64,000 nt of DNA from Gnetum montanum (GCA_015680685.1 MNCI01022611.1:585800-649799), one strand, 5' to 3'. Shown: positions 36,970 to 49,849, counted from the stretch's first letter. The notes: generated by a model from the sequence alone, not told the origin. Numbers and translations: made by a program.

Positions 36970-37486
36970 AATATATTTACTTTCTATGTAGTTAGTTAAT
37001 ATTTACATTTCTATGCATCTTAATCATTAGTGGAATAAGCATAACCGGTTTTGAGCATAAATATATATTCACTTGCTAATCCCAATAGTGCATTTTTTTT
37101 GTTCAAATTGTAGGATAACACTTAGTACTTCTAGCAATGGATATGTGAGTTCAAGACATGTATGACAAGCTAGAAATGAACATTCATCATCCTTAGGATA
37201 GCTTTGGATTTATCTTTTTCTTATTAATTAGATTAATTAAATAATTAATTTTCATATTTTTGTCTAGATTAGCCACTATCGCATAATATATTTAATCATA
37301 TGCCTCACTTTGAACTAAACAATACATAATAGAGCTATTACTAATCTATGTGAGAAAAAAAGGATGTGTGATTAATGCTTAATGATCTAGATACCATACT
37401 ATGTCCATCCATGGAATTCAACAAAATTATATATGAATGCTTATGATTTGTATGGTTAGGTGTAGGGTCTACTTTGTCAATTATCC
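36970..37486 (+). repeat. Truncated 3' LTR of element D
   Basis: Bases 36976-37486 match the 5' LTR of D (2340-2700 and 4345-4509), including ATTTACATTTCTATGCA, CATATGCCTCACTTTGAAC and the terminal TATGGTTAGGTGTAGGGTCT. The first third of the LTR is lost. It ends TTATCC at 37486 followed by CCTAA, the right target duplication. Confidence 0.75.
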
Positions 37487-37491
37487 CCTAA

Positions 37492-38808
37492 TAAGGCTTC
37501 ATCTTTTCCTAGAGTATCATGTATTATAATACTTGATGTAGGCTCAATTGATGAAATCTAGATATCAATTCCCATTTTAGTCCACTCGATAATACTTTAG
37601 TGGTAAGACATTTGCTAATGATAAAGCAACCATCCCTAAGATGAAATGGGACATAATTATTATATGATACTGGATGATGTTGTTGTAGAAAATAATACAC
37701 CCCCAACTAGAATGCTCCTAGCTAGACATTGATGAAGTGCTCAAAATGGTGGTGTTTAGGCTAATAATAGCTTGATGATAAGTAGAATGATAATGGTTAG
37801 ATTAAAAATTTATTAAAAGATAAATTTCTTATAGGGATGAATGAATGATATTAAAAAAGAGAAAGAAGAGATAGAGATCACAAGAACTAAAGAAGTGGTA
37901 CCTATGAAAAATAAAATCAAGTAGTGGTAGGATGTGAACTATGTTGTTAATGTTGATGTCTTTGCTAGATTATGTATTTATGTTTGATATGTGTTTTTAT
38001 GAACATTTTGAAGATTCATGATTATGGTACAAAGAACTATTATTTTTTATGATCTTTTTCTTATATTTTTATATTTTCTAGTTTTCTATATCTCTAGGAT
38101 TTTTATGTCTTATATTTTTAATTTTTTTGGCTTCAATAATTAAGGTTAACAATGAGATAAAATAAAGCACTAGATGAAAATAGTATTCAAAATATTAAAG
38201 TTAGTGACGAAGGCATAAATTAAGACAAAGAAATAATGTGAGATAAAATGAGGTAAAGTAAATGAAATGAGCAAACATAGTTAATTAAGATAATGTTAGA
38301 AAATATATTTAAAACATGAGGATAACATAAGAAAGATGACATAATTTCTACAAAGGGGATATACTGGTGATGGTTTTCATAGCTTAAAAATGGACAAGAT
38401 CCTTAGTGTTTCTCATATATTCTACAATGTCCAGTTCAGTAATGATAATGGTCATATTGATTTTGACCAATGGAATTTATCATACAAAACATAGGGCGAT
38501 CTAATCATAAGCTTTAAAGGTGATATTGAGTGGATTTCCAAGAATACTTATGTGTATCATTGTATTCAATAAATATAAATTCAATTATACAACATATGAT
38601 ACAAATGAAAATTCATGTTATCATGGTGAGAGATAGAGAAAGTATTTATGATTTTATGTTTTATAATTTTTATGGATTTTATATGTAAATAGAAAAAAAT
38701 AAATAGAAACACACATGCATCATAATAGCTTGTGGGGATAGGCACAATGATCATGTTGCAATTCCTCTTTAGATAAAGGGAACATCACATATGGAATATA
38801 ATAAAATG
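37492..38808. other. AT-rich stretch without recognisable genes
   Basis: No ORF here is convincing. A short frame near 38380-38570 (MDKILSVSHIFYNVQFSNDN) and a minus-strand one at 37524-37706 are not recognised. I see no LTR of element C where one might be expected. Confidence 0.4.
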
Positions 38809-38813
38809 ACTCT

Positions 38814-40649
38814 TGTTCATAATCTTAATCACCTAACATCATGCCACTTAGTTATGAACTTAGTTCATGACAACAAGGGTGAACACCTTATTACATTAAC
38901 ATCAGGCCTTATTTGGCAGCTGAGAAAGAGAGAGAGAAAGAAGTTTTGCTGCTGCCAATGCCAAGATTGCGCCTTTCGTTGTCCATCCATAAGCACGTCA
39001 TTGATCTTTCTCCTTGCATAGCTACTTTAGCACTACTCCATTCCAAGGGTTCCCTTCAGATCCAATCCATTGTTGTATGATTGCCATCTACACACACAGC
39101 CCAGTCTTATATTAGCAAGGGTAGATGAATTTCAATGCAGTTGATACCTTGCTTTGGTGTAAGTCCATTGGTTGAGTTGTAGCATGGCTGATTGTAGATC
39201 TGGAGATGTATTAATGGTGACTACCGAAGGTGTAGGGGTTAGGAGAAAATCGAAAAAATTGGGCCCCGTACCCCCAGGTTTAATCATGAACCTCCGGTAG
39301 CATTAGAATGGAGAAAGAAAAGGAATAAGAAGGATAGATAAAAAGGGACAACTATGACATTGATGAAATGGATGTCAAGATGGAAATGAACAAAATAAAA
39401 TAGATTGCAAAAATGTTAGGGGAAAGAATTTAACTGATGCATCAAATAGGAATGTCAGTGGGTCCTCCCCAAAGTAGGCTCATGCCCTTAATGCCTTGAC
39501 AAACCCACATTCAAAGAGTCCGTAGGCTCTGGGAATGTCATGTGAAACAAGAGTTAAAGTCTTAACTGCAAGAATTTACCAAAAATAAAACAATGTGTCA
39601 ACTAAAATATATACTGATGATACAACTGGCAATGAGGTGAACAATGGAGAGAAGGATGGAGAGAAGAAAATGGAATGGAATCTCAAGAACAAGATGGTGT
39701 ACAGCCCCTTGTGTGTTTCATGATTAATGTGACTTAGCAAATCTCATTCCAACTCCGGCCTCAAACCAACCACATCTAGTGACTTTACATCAATGCATTC
39801 GGCCAATCCACAAACTTGAGTAACAAGAATGCCTCCTCCAAGAGCCATCACCATTCCAATGAAACAAATGAGAAGAGAATGGGAAGCGAGAAGGGCCTTA
39901 GTTAGAGGGAACCTTTTATTTTGAGTTGCATAACCAGTGGTTGTAACCTAAATAATTATTTCATCTAAGGGGTGTGCTTTGAATTCTCACTTTCTCCCTT
40001 TTTTTTTGTGTTTTATGTGTTTATGCATGAGAACCACACCCTGCAAAGACATTGTTATTTGTATTACTCAGCTTCCCGATGATTGGGTGATGTTGAAATG
40101 GTAAGAGAACTCAAGAAGAAAACATCCAAGCACCCAAGAGAACGGCCAACACAAATACATCAAGTTCCCTTGAAGTCACACCCTTTTCAATCCTTGAGTC
40201 CTTCCTTAGTTTGAGAAATGCCCAATCACAGATTCATTAAATTTCTTATTAGAAAGGGACTATACATTTCCAAGCCAAGAGAGACCATAGAAACTAGTGG
40301 ATGAATGGATGAAGTGAACTCATTACCTACTATATCAAAAGAAGAATACCTTAGTATGAACATCATGACTTAAAGGTAAAAACCAAACATTAGCAATCAA
40401 TATGAAAAATAGTTCATACCATCATGAAGAACACTTATTGGGTGAAAAACTTACAAGGTGGATCACACACGCACGCACGCACACACACAAAAATGAAAAA
40501 GTATAACTATGTTGTAAAATAAAAACAAGAAAAGTTAAAGAAATTTGTAAAACAAAAATGTATAAAAAAAATACTTGTAAGACAAAAACGTGGAAAACAA
40601 AAACTTGTAAAACAAAAAATTAAAAAAAGAACTAAGGGCCTCCAAATGA
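38814..40649 (-). other. Non-coding 3' spacer of element C
   Basis: The sequence is collinear with B 29990-31720 in reverse. It includes a decayed polypurine-like site at 39262-39290, a block matching B 30523-30850 (about 39760-40075), roughly 285 bases spanning the B assembly gap (40073-40360), a (CA/GCAC)n run at 40463-40489, and AAAACAAAAA-type repeats (40512-40630). No coding region is supported. Confidence 0.7.
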
Positions 40650-41480
40650 TTAGCATAGGTGGCCATCTCCCCCATGACTGAATTGCAAGGGAGAGATCCA
40701 AAATAACGAACACTTATTTGAATTTCTTAGAAGTTTCCAACTTCTCCCAATTGATGTTCTTAGATTAAGGGATGAAAGTTGGCGACACTCATATTCCAAT
40801 GTATCTATGCCTTCGTTGTTGGCATGGGTTACTTCCCTAGTTCGTTTCATGCATGTTTGTTGGTTGCTCTTTCTAGTAGCTGTCAACCACAGGGTGTCTA
40901 CTACTTGTTGTGTGGTTGCTACATACAGGCATCTTTGTCTCACAGTTTCAAGGGCACACCTGTTGCATGGAGGAGATATGGAGCATTCCTCCATGTCATC
41001 ACATGATGAATCATTGTATGTGATGCATGGAACTTTCTTCTTCTCGATCTTTCCATAAATATTTACCTTAGATATCTCCAAGGAAAGATCATGAATCCCT
41101 AGGCATGCGTCTATTGTGCTTAGCCATGCCCTTCCCATTATAATTGGGAAGTCCCCTACGTTATTGTTAACTTCTATCACTGGGAAATCTACTGAGTATG
41201 ACCAACCACACACAGTGGTGATGATGTCCTCCACCAATCCCAAGGGTATGGTGATGGAATGGTCTGCCAGCTCTAGTTGAATGTTGCTCTTCATGAGTTG
41301 GGGCAGGTTCCAAGCTTGATACATTTCTCATGAGATTAAGTTGACTCCAGAACTTGAGTTAAGAAGAGCCTTATGTGGTTTGTTCCTAGTGACTTGTAGA
41401 TAAATTAGGGGACTCCCAGGGTCAGATAGTTTCTTGGGAAGGTGGCCTACCTTGATCCAATTAGTTACGGTATGCGTTAA
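40650..41480 (-). pseudogene. Inactive retropepsin-like domain of element C
   Basis: The minus-strand reading gives ALLNSSSGVNLIS, with the Asn codon at 41360-41358 replacing the catalytic Asp. After one stop an unusually long open frame (41324-40650, 224 codons) follows. It contains YQAWNLPQLMKSNIQLELA, LGLVEDIITTVCGWSY, GRAWLSTIDACLGI and a tail with IEKKKVPCITYNDSS. The tail passes into spacer sequence and stops at the polypurine-like site. Substrate cleavage is not possible without the Asp. Confidence 0.75.
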
Positions 41481-42079
41481 CATAACTGTATGTGTTAAGC
41501 TCTGTTGTTGGACGGAACGGAGCTCCGAAGCCTTATGTGTTGGAGGAGCATACCTAGACTCAACCGCTTGTTGTTATGAGAGCTTGTCTAGGATTTCGGT
41601 TCTGAAGAAAGATGTTCTCTTTTTATGATTTTTAGAACTAGCAATGGGTTGAATGTTTACAACTCTCGTAGCATTTTGTTGCCGCGGTTGAGTAGGGAGT
41701 TCCCCTTGCATTGTTGGAGCAGGAGGTGTTATGGGAACTACTGGAGGAAGAGGTGCAGATGGATTAGGAGGATGGTATGGGTATGGAGCATCTCTCGAAG
41801 GAGAAGGAGTCCTTCTAATGTACTCACAAACTTGGTAGTGACGTTGGGGAGTTTTGTAACCCATGGAGTCACTTGGAGAAATTGGCTGCTGCACGTAATA
41901 TCCATATGGGTCTGGCTGCTGGTAAGGGTACTATTGTGTTAGTGGTGGCATGCCCCATGACTATGGGTATTGCCATTGCTGATGTTTTCTGATGGGTTGT
42001 GATGGAGTTCCACTTGGATAGTACGTCAACGGTTGGTGGAACTGTCTTGGGTTACCTTGGGGATAAGGTAACCTTTAGG

Positions 42080-44006
42080 GTATCTACCGTCTGTTGAGTC
42101 TCGGGTTGAGTGCATACACCTTAGACTCTTGTAGATGTGAGATGATTAGAAAACATCCCTTGGGATGGTCATATTGGTAGATCTCACATCCACCGTCATT
42201 GTCTGTGTCTAAATCCACAACCTCATCGGAGAAAGTTATCTTCCCCTTACCCTTGTCAGGTGCAGGGCCTAAACCTCTCCACTTTATCTTGTTCTTGTTA
42301 CTACTTCGTTCCTCCTTAAACTCTTCTACAATTTTTAGGATAGTTTCAATTTTACTATCTAAGGAGCTTCATAGTTCATCTACCTTAGCTGATACTTCTA
42401 TTGTTAGCTTTTGAAGTGGCAAGGTTTTTCTATTCACCAAATCTTCGAGTGGTGACTCATCCTCTTCATCACAGGATTTCACTCCCTTCTTTTGAAGAGA
42501 GGGATCAGAGTTGTATTCTTCCGCACTTTCCCTTTTTTGTAGCTCCCCTTCTTCTTTGGCTACTTGTTCCAACAAGTAATGAATTTCATGGGATCTAAGT
42601 TCTAATAATCTCCCTTGGGCATAAGTCCCAAGGGTTCTCCTAGTTTCATACCTTAGCCCATCTACGATGTGGCGGAGTTGATCCCACTATGCATAACCAT
42701 GGCCTAGGCAACGATGTAACAATGCATAGTAGCAGCCCATGGTAGCATCCAAGGGTTCATAAGTACCTTTCTTCCATCCTTGGATCTACTTACGCAAATT
42801 AGATACTCTGGAGTATGTTTGATATTTATCGTTGAAGAGTTCTAACATCGTACTCCACCTCCTAATGGTTTCTAGCTCTAAGGACCGGTACCAACTCTCT
42901 ACTTCCTTGATGAGTGTCCTGGGAAATAACTTTAGTTTCTGCTACTCGTTCTCTATGTTTTGCAAGGTGCAGGCATCATGGAATTCCTATATATGATGTT
43001 GCAGATCAGCATTGTATCCCCCTTCAAAGCATGGGATATTGTTCATGTCTAAACGCTCGATCCATCTATCTCTTTGATGCCTTGTTGGTATTCTCACTGC
43101 CTCCATTATATTCAACATGCTTCGAGTGGCAAGTAGGGGCTCTTCATGATCATCTCTTTCATGACATCTATGATGTCTATGTTGTTCCCTACTTTCCCTT
43201 CATTCATGCCCTTGTCCTTTCTCTCGACTTTCTCGTCAAGGTCTCTCATTTTGTCTACCTCTATCCTCACTGTTATGCTCTCTATGACTACGCCCAGAGG
43301 TGGAAGGAGAGGGTGAATGATGTGAAGAAGGGGAAGAAGAAGAAGAACCATCACCATGACAATTTTTTCTACCTTCTCTTCAGCTGCTACAACCCCAATC
43401 ATGATGACGATCCAAGTGCCTGTCCTTATCATGTGTTGTTGTTCCCTTAGTGAACAGTTGGTGTTCACGGGGATCAAAACCAAGGTTGTGTATTGTGGAG
43501 CGTAGGTTTTGATACCCCACCTCCTCACTATCATTAGGAGGGGGAACATCATTCGATAGAGAACCCATTATAAGTGGTTCACCATCTCCGATTTCACTTA
43601 GGACATGCAAGACCTCTTTGCCCTTCAACAGTGTATGTTGGCTCTCTTGCCTTGAGTCCCTTATACGTTGTGTGGTTGTAGGATAGCTATCCCTTGTGTC
43701 AAAATCTATTGCAACGTATTCAGCATATAATTTTGTCATGCTTGTCTGTGCCAAAGCACGGAGAAGCATGTTGGGGACTGCACGATCCGGAGGTAACACT
43801 ATGTTACCTTGCAAATCTCTCCAGCGCATCTGTTCATCTTGATGGAGGATAAAAGTAAAATTAGATATATACTCATTGGGATGAGTATATACCACCCTAT
43901 ATTGTTGAGGCACTAGCAGATTTAGGTTATGTGTTTTAGATTGCCGACTTTTCTTTGTATGATCCCTAGGTGGTGTAATGCTCTTATGAGAAGAAGAAGA
44001 AGACAT
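42080..44006 (-). pseudogene. gag pseudogene of element C
   Basis: An intact start MSSSSSHKSITPPRDHTKK lies at 44006. The frame is open for 208 codons to 43380, through EYISNFTFILHQDEQMRWRD, QGNIVLPPDRAVPNMLLRAL and DFDTRDSYPTTTQRIRDSRQ. A frameshift then leads through the basic, His-rich middle (43552-43112). The helical part includes LLEQVAKEEGELQKRESAEE (42575-42510). The zinc-knuckle region near 42195-42130 reads about YQYDHPKGCFLIISH, so its Cys residues are partly lost. This is the best preserved gag N-terminus in the window. Confidence 0.8.
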
Positions 44007-44129
44007 GGTGTCTTATCGGTGTGCTATTTAACCATTATATAAATTTTTGTTTAATTAACCCTAAGGTTTTTTTAGGCTCCCAACAATGTGAGTAATTTCC
44101 TATGTTCTACTTAGCACACAAACACTTAG

Positions 44130-44147
44130 TCCCTGGCAACAACACCA
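44130..44147 (-). other. Primer binding site of element C
   Basis: On the minus strand TGGTGTTGTTGCCAGGGA agrees at 14 of 18 positions with the complement of plant tRNA-Asp. All four differences are transitions of the C-to-T or G-to-A kind. It sits one base from the LTR end at 44149. Confidence 0.8.
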
Positions 44148-44148
44148 A

Positions 44149-44978
44149 TGATGAGTGGCGAGGTACCCCTACACTCAACCATACGAATACGAGCATAACA
44201 CGCGTGATCCGGTCAAACTCTGTAGACTAAGTGCCTACACACCTCATTGAACACTTAAGGTTAATTATTCGTTGTCTTCCTAGACTTACTTGTATTTGTC
44301 ACAGTGTATGGTTAAGTAAGTCTAAGGTATATGATTTTTATAGTTTTTTTCTGTTTTATCTCCTATGCTAAGAGGTGAAGGGTTGAAGAGACTAATTACT
44401 AACTCTAATTAACTAACTAAGTCTGAATTAATCTAACGTTAGCATCCATTCCCACTTACCGTTCACACCCTGAACCAATGCAACCATGGTTACCAAACAC
44501 TAGTCGTTGCTGGGATCACCATGTGTAACGCACATGCTCGAAGTAGTCATACTAAGGCACTTAACTAGGAGAGAAGGGTTGAGAAATATTTAATTCCTAA
44601 TAAAGCATGTAAATGATAAATAGTAATTAACAATAACTAAAGTCCTAATTAGCCTATTCCATGCACTGCAAGGTTTATCCAAGAAGTTCATCTTTATTAC
44701 CGTACACAAACATGTGTTCAGGTACAATGTATGCTTGAATAAAGATCTGTTCACTTTGGAGTTCCTACTACGGGCACATGGAAAATATTCTATATTTGGA
44801 GAGATCAAACTGCTAGAGTTTCACTATGGTCTAATCCTAGGATGGAAAACAAGGGAGAGCCGCCTCTTATTTATAGATATGACAACACACTGCGATATCG
44901 TGTACGTGATATTGTGGGGGACGACGCGATATCGCGAGGGATGTGATATCGCAATGGCCGCGATATTACGTCCCATCA
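44149..44978 (-). repeat. 5' LTR of element C
   Basis: 830 bp, from TGATGGGACG (44978, minus) to TCATCA (44149). U3 has about five GATATCGC-type motifs (44895-44970) before a TATA-like TCTATAAATAAGAGG (near 44870). It is related to the LTRs of B and F and to the fragment at 1-473. Confidence 0.85.
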
Positions 44979-44983
44979 ACTCT

Positions 44984-47900
44984 ATATCAATTTAATGATT
45001 CTAGGCTACATAAGAAAGGTATCACTATGATAAATTCTAGTTGCACTTATGAAAGTGATAACTCAAAACACACACAAGATAAAAAAGAAATAAAATTTCC
45101 CAAGGGAAGAAAAGCTCTTCACAAAAAATTAGATGTGAAAAGATAAGTGGAAATAAAAATTATGCTTATGCTCTATGTAAGAGCTCATCTAGAGTAATGA
45201 TAGTTTTTCATTATAACGATAGAGGTTTGGTAGTTTTCAAGTATTAACAAAGATTTGTTAGTGTAGCCTATGTAACCAAGAAGTACACTAGAAGGAAAGG
45301 GATCAAACTAAGCCTACCAAGGGGTTGACGTAGGAGGTTCACTAATGCAGGATAGTTAATTTATCCTCTCCCTTGTACACTTTATCTTTACATCTTGGAT
45401 AAAATCTAGAATACTAGGAAACATTTTAGAAGATTTCTAGTGTAGTTGAACAAAGCTAGAATCATCTTGCAAAGCTAGAGACATGCATACAAACTAGAAG
45501 TATAAAAAAGAAGATTAGAATGCAAACTTGGAAGGTAGAAGCCTCAACCATGCATGCAAAAAACTCACAAACATAGGGTGTGAAATACTTCCTGAGTCTA
45601 GGGCTTATAATCAACTTACAAAATATCTCTAGAAGACTTGTCATTCCCTAATGACTAAGAAAAGCTAGTCCCATAGCTTTAACATCAAAGACACAAAACT
45701 AAGAATAGAAGAATGACATGATGAATCTGGAGGAATATAATTGTATAAATTTAATTTATTAACTATGATAAAACATGCGCCATCATACTTAGAAGTTCTT
45801 AGGAGTGGTGAATGAGAGAAGAAGTCCTTTAATATGACTTCCTAATAGAAAAATAAACCTAAATATTTGGATATTGACATATGAAATCTCTAGAGTTATG
45901 CTTCAAGGTATATCACCCTTGCTTAAAGCTATCAATTTTGCTCATGAATTAGTCCCTACTCTCATAGAAGCACTTGTGACTACTCCTTAGCATCAACTTA
46001 GAATTTCTTGTGGTTCCTTCTCATTTTTGAGAGCTTATGTTAGACCATATCTAACTTGACCATTAGTTGATGAAGTTTCTCCTTTATCTCCATGCATCAT
46101 AGACCTATAGAAGTTTGAATCACATATAAGTACATCTTCTTATTTACCTTCACATCTTCTTCTACTTCCTTGAGTCTCCTCTCAAGAACTACAACTACTA
46201 CTTCATGATGAACAATATACATCTCTAATAGATCCATCATATCTTGTAGTGTTGGTTCTCTTAAAGTTATTTTTCAAAGTTTTGCATGCAAGGTGTTGAA
46301 ATTATCCTTCACCTCAAGCCTCTATCTAGTTACTCATTTATTTAGTAGGGCTACAAGTTCATGCAATATATATATATATATATCAATATTCTAGGTTACA
46401 TGCTCAATCATATGAATCATCATTAGTTCATCAGTTTCCCTAGAAGTCTTATTTGGCAACTCCTTCAATAAATTTCACTACTCCTTCTTTGTATGAAGGT
46501 ATTTGTTGTAAAAAAATACCATGATTTAACTTTTATCTTTCAAGCTTCATACCTACTAAAAAAGGGAGAGTGCTTGCTTTTCTTTCTCTTGGTTCATCTT
46601 CTTTCATTCTTGGGAGTAATATTTTAGCCTTCTAAGTTGTTGATCCAAGCCATCTTTCATCAACAAGGATTCTTTATCGACCTTGCATATTTGAAATAAC
46701 TCAAATTACAAGTGCCTAATTAGAACCTTTAAAGTAATTGTGAAAGATGCTAGTACCAATGACGTAATTTGTTCTAGTTGTTCTTGCAATTATCATACCT
46801 TTACCTAACTTCTTCATAGCTTCCTTCGATAGAAAGTTCTATTAAGATCTATGATTTCAAAATTAGTCCATACCTTAATCAATTTAGTATTTATTATACT
46901 ATTAATTTTTATCAATAGTAGCCAATTGATTAGATTGATCTTTTCTCTTCTTCAACTTAGTGTCAAGTCCATGGCTAATTAGTTGATACCTAAAGGACTT
47001 ATGCTACATGATTTACATTATGCTTGTTGTGTCTCAATTTGTGTGAAGAGAAGATACTATGTGAAGGAACATGGGCCTAAGACTAAACAAGGACATCATG
47101 GTGGACCATGGAAAGATCATTTATCAAGGTAGAAGAAAATTAAAGAAAATACTTTCATATAGCCTCACCACCCATGATGACTTCTAACATGTTCATAAAG
47201 TTGTTTCCAAGATCTAGTGATCCTATAATATAAATTTTAGTAGCCTACCCATTACCTTTAATATGCATAATTAGTGAAAGTCCACCACTAAGAAGAGGTC
47301 ACTAGCTTTTTTATTGTGAAACTAAGAGATTGGGAGATGGATTTAATAGGAAATTATAGTTGTGTATGTTGTGAGGCTTGGGACATGGATGGTACTCTCA
47401 TTTGGCATGTATGGATTTGTTTTGAAGGACCTTCAAATCAGGTACTACTATAATGACCTTCAAATTTCATCTTGGGGCCATCACCATTACATTTTCTTAT
47501 TCCATCATTCTTGCTATGGTGAGATTTCTTCTCATATGGTTGATTATACACATCACATAATAAAGTTTTTTGATTAATCCTAGAAAGGCATAAACCTTGC
47601 TCCTATTCTAGGTCACATATTTAATTTTCTATATTAATGCCTTATAGAGAAGGTATGAGATATTTATTATACACTTCCCTCTTATCATAGCTACAATCTT
47701 GTCCCTTCAAGTAGAGATACTTGATGCTTTTTAAGTGAATAAGAAGTTGTGTGTGATAATTTATACATGAAATTATGAACCAATGAAAGTTTAGACATCT
47801 TCACCTTTGATTTATTCATGTCAAAGTCCTTGAACATGATCTTTGAACTAAGCTTAAGCTTAGTCTTTTTGGTTTGTAAACAACAATTACTGACTAACTC

Positions 47901-49849
47901 ATTTGAAAATCTAGTGATCTTGGAGATTCTACATGTTGAAATCGAAATAGGAATCTCACCAACAAAGGTCATGGTACAATTTGCTATAAGGTTTTGATAG
48001 AACTCTTCAACCTTATGATGGTACTAGATAAAGGATTAAGTAACATACTCATAGCAGCCCATCCACTATAGTGACTCCTTGAGCTTAGGTGGACTAAGCT
48101 CAAGGAACTAATGATAATTTGTATTTTCATGGATTGGCCATTGCCAAAGATCCATACCTTCTTGGATATCACTTGATTTGTCATCATCATCATCTACTAG
48201 CTCATCTAGAACTTGCTTCGCCATTTATAGTTATGCATGTACTTGACTTAAAGATTGAGAATGTGACAACCTATCTTCCAATTTGCTTCTAGGTGGAGAT
48301 CTTTCTCAAGTAGGTTCTACAAGTTTTGAATTAGGACATGTAAGCTCTTTTTCATTACTCCTCCTTAGGAATTAGTGGTTTGTGCATGGGTCCATAGATG
48401 AAGGCTTGAGAATGTTCAACCTTTTTCCTCCTTGATCTAAAACGATTTAATGACAACCATTCTAACATGATGAACTATGTAGACTACTAATGGTCAAGTA
48501 AGTCCCCTATGCATTATGCTACCATTGTAAAAAAATTTCGTGAAAATAATGTTAAACATAACTCTTGGAAACACTTGAAAAACATTATCAAAACTATGGA
48601 ATCATGGCATGAATGGGTAGATAAATAGTAAGGTAGAAATGTTTAGATAAATATGAAATAAGTTAATTACACATCCAAATTGATGCCTCTCCCCCATAAC
48701 TGAGTTACAAGATACTACTCTTGAACCATGACAAGAGCATCTAGGACATGAAATACTAAGAAGAACATGTATAATAATATCACTAATTTAACCTTGGTTA
48801 TGAAAAAATAGTATATTTTTTGTCATATATGGTCAAGGAGAGCAAAGGAAAGAAAAATGCACAAGAAACAAAATGTGGAATGACCTTGGGAGGATCCTCC
48901 CCATTTATATTAGCATATTGATGCAAGGAGTGTGCTAGCATACGGGATGCATTAACACACCCTCCCAAATTAAGAAAAACCTAAAAATTAACACATCCTT
49001 CACTTTTTCTCCTTTTCTTGCAAATTTATTGACAAGATCAAACACATATCTAAATCACCACAAATGGATCTAATAAGATACTAGATGAGCTAGATAATAA
49101 AAATATTACAAACGTACCTTTGGTGGCATCTAGAATCATGGGAATTCAGTCAAATTATTAATTTATAAATTATGATGAACCAAAAACTAGAAAAGAGGAC
49201 TTAGAAAAATGGAAGAATGATTAGAGCACCAAGAACATTGAAATATAGACATAAGTAAGGTAAATTAAAAAGGGTTTATCATGATCAAATATTAAAGCAT
49301 GATGCATTGAAACTTGTAAAAGTAAAAGATTAATCAAATGGCTTATGCCATGTAACCAGCATCATCACTAGGATATAAGCTTTTATCTCACTTAGTTGCA
49401 ATGCTAGTACATTAAGGATTCACAAGTGGATCCTTCTCATAGTAGATACCTACCTTTCTTACCCTTGTGAAACCCATTGATGGGATACTTGTGGATCTTC
49501 AAAAACTAGTGAGACATCACAATCCAATATAAGTCTATTCCCTTACATGGCCAAATCTCATCCTCCAATTTACCTGATTGATGTCTTGCAATATAAAACA
49601 ATGGATAAGAAAAGGTATTGAAGAGATGGAGGATGAATGATGGACAACAAAGAGATACAGAAATAGTGAAACATCATTGGATCCCCAAATAACCATTCAA
49701 TTAGCTTATGGAAGCATGCGTATGATATGAGAGATCCACTAGTACATCCTTTCATTTATAATCATGCATACAACATGGATTAATATTCGAGTCTACCTTT
49801 CAAATCCAAGGTCACACCTACCACTTCCATTGCTATCTATCCTTCATTA
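44984..49849 (-). other. Heavily decayed repeat region, probably an old minus-strand gypsy relic
   Basis: No intact gene is visible. Minus-strand landmarks suggest an old element of the A/D type. CTCAGTTATGGGGGAGAGG at 48676-48697 matches the post-pol polypurine-like motif. A TATA-like ATATAAATGGGGAGG lies near 48905. An ATGCCACCAAAGGT near 49125 resembles a third-ORF start. Glu/Lys-rich helical readings occur around 46120-46700. An (AT)n run lies at 46368-46384. A frame at about 48222-48110 (minus) reads MAKQVLDELVDDDDDKSSD and is not recognised. Ends and duplications could not be found. Confidence 0.35.

Larger units (their letters stand above)
1998..37486 (+). mobile_element. Element D: ancient Ty3/gypsy element, split by several nested insertions
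   Basis: The left end TGATGAAATG at 1998 and right end TTATCC at 37486 (decayed from TCATCA) are flanked by CCTAA at 1993-1997 and 37487-37491. The two LTRs match over more than 400 bases despite heavy decay (about 2330-2700 and 4345-4509 against 36976-37486). In order it holds a 5' LTR (with a LINE), gag-pro relic, element A, an obscure interior, captured gene pieces, a spacer relic, element B, a third-ORF relic, a Copia-like LTR and a truncated 3' LTR. It is the oldest layer, and its layout follows that of A. It is dead: every ORF is shattered. Confidence 0.8.
38814..44978 (-). mobile_element. Element C: minus-strand relative of B lacking its 3' LTR
   Basis: On the minus strand it has a 5' LTR (44978-44149), a tRNA-Asp-like primer site, gag, an Asp-to-Asn protease, and a spacer matching that of B in order, including the T-rich repeats, the (CA)n run and the polypurine-like sites. 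RT, integrase and the third ORF are absent. Similarity to B stops near 38850. No 3' LTR follows, so it is truncated. ACTCT occurs at both 44979-44983 and 38809-38813, a possible target duplication or coincidence. The left boundary is therefore tentative. Confidence 0.8.

Noticed and set aside
42914-43450. 178-codon plus-strand frame inside element C
   Set aside because: It lies antisense to the C gag and has no similarity of its own.
46368-46384. (AT)n run as a regulatory element
   Set aside because: It is a simple microsatellite with no gene nearby.
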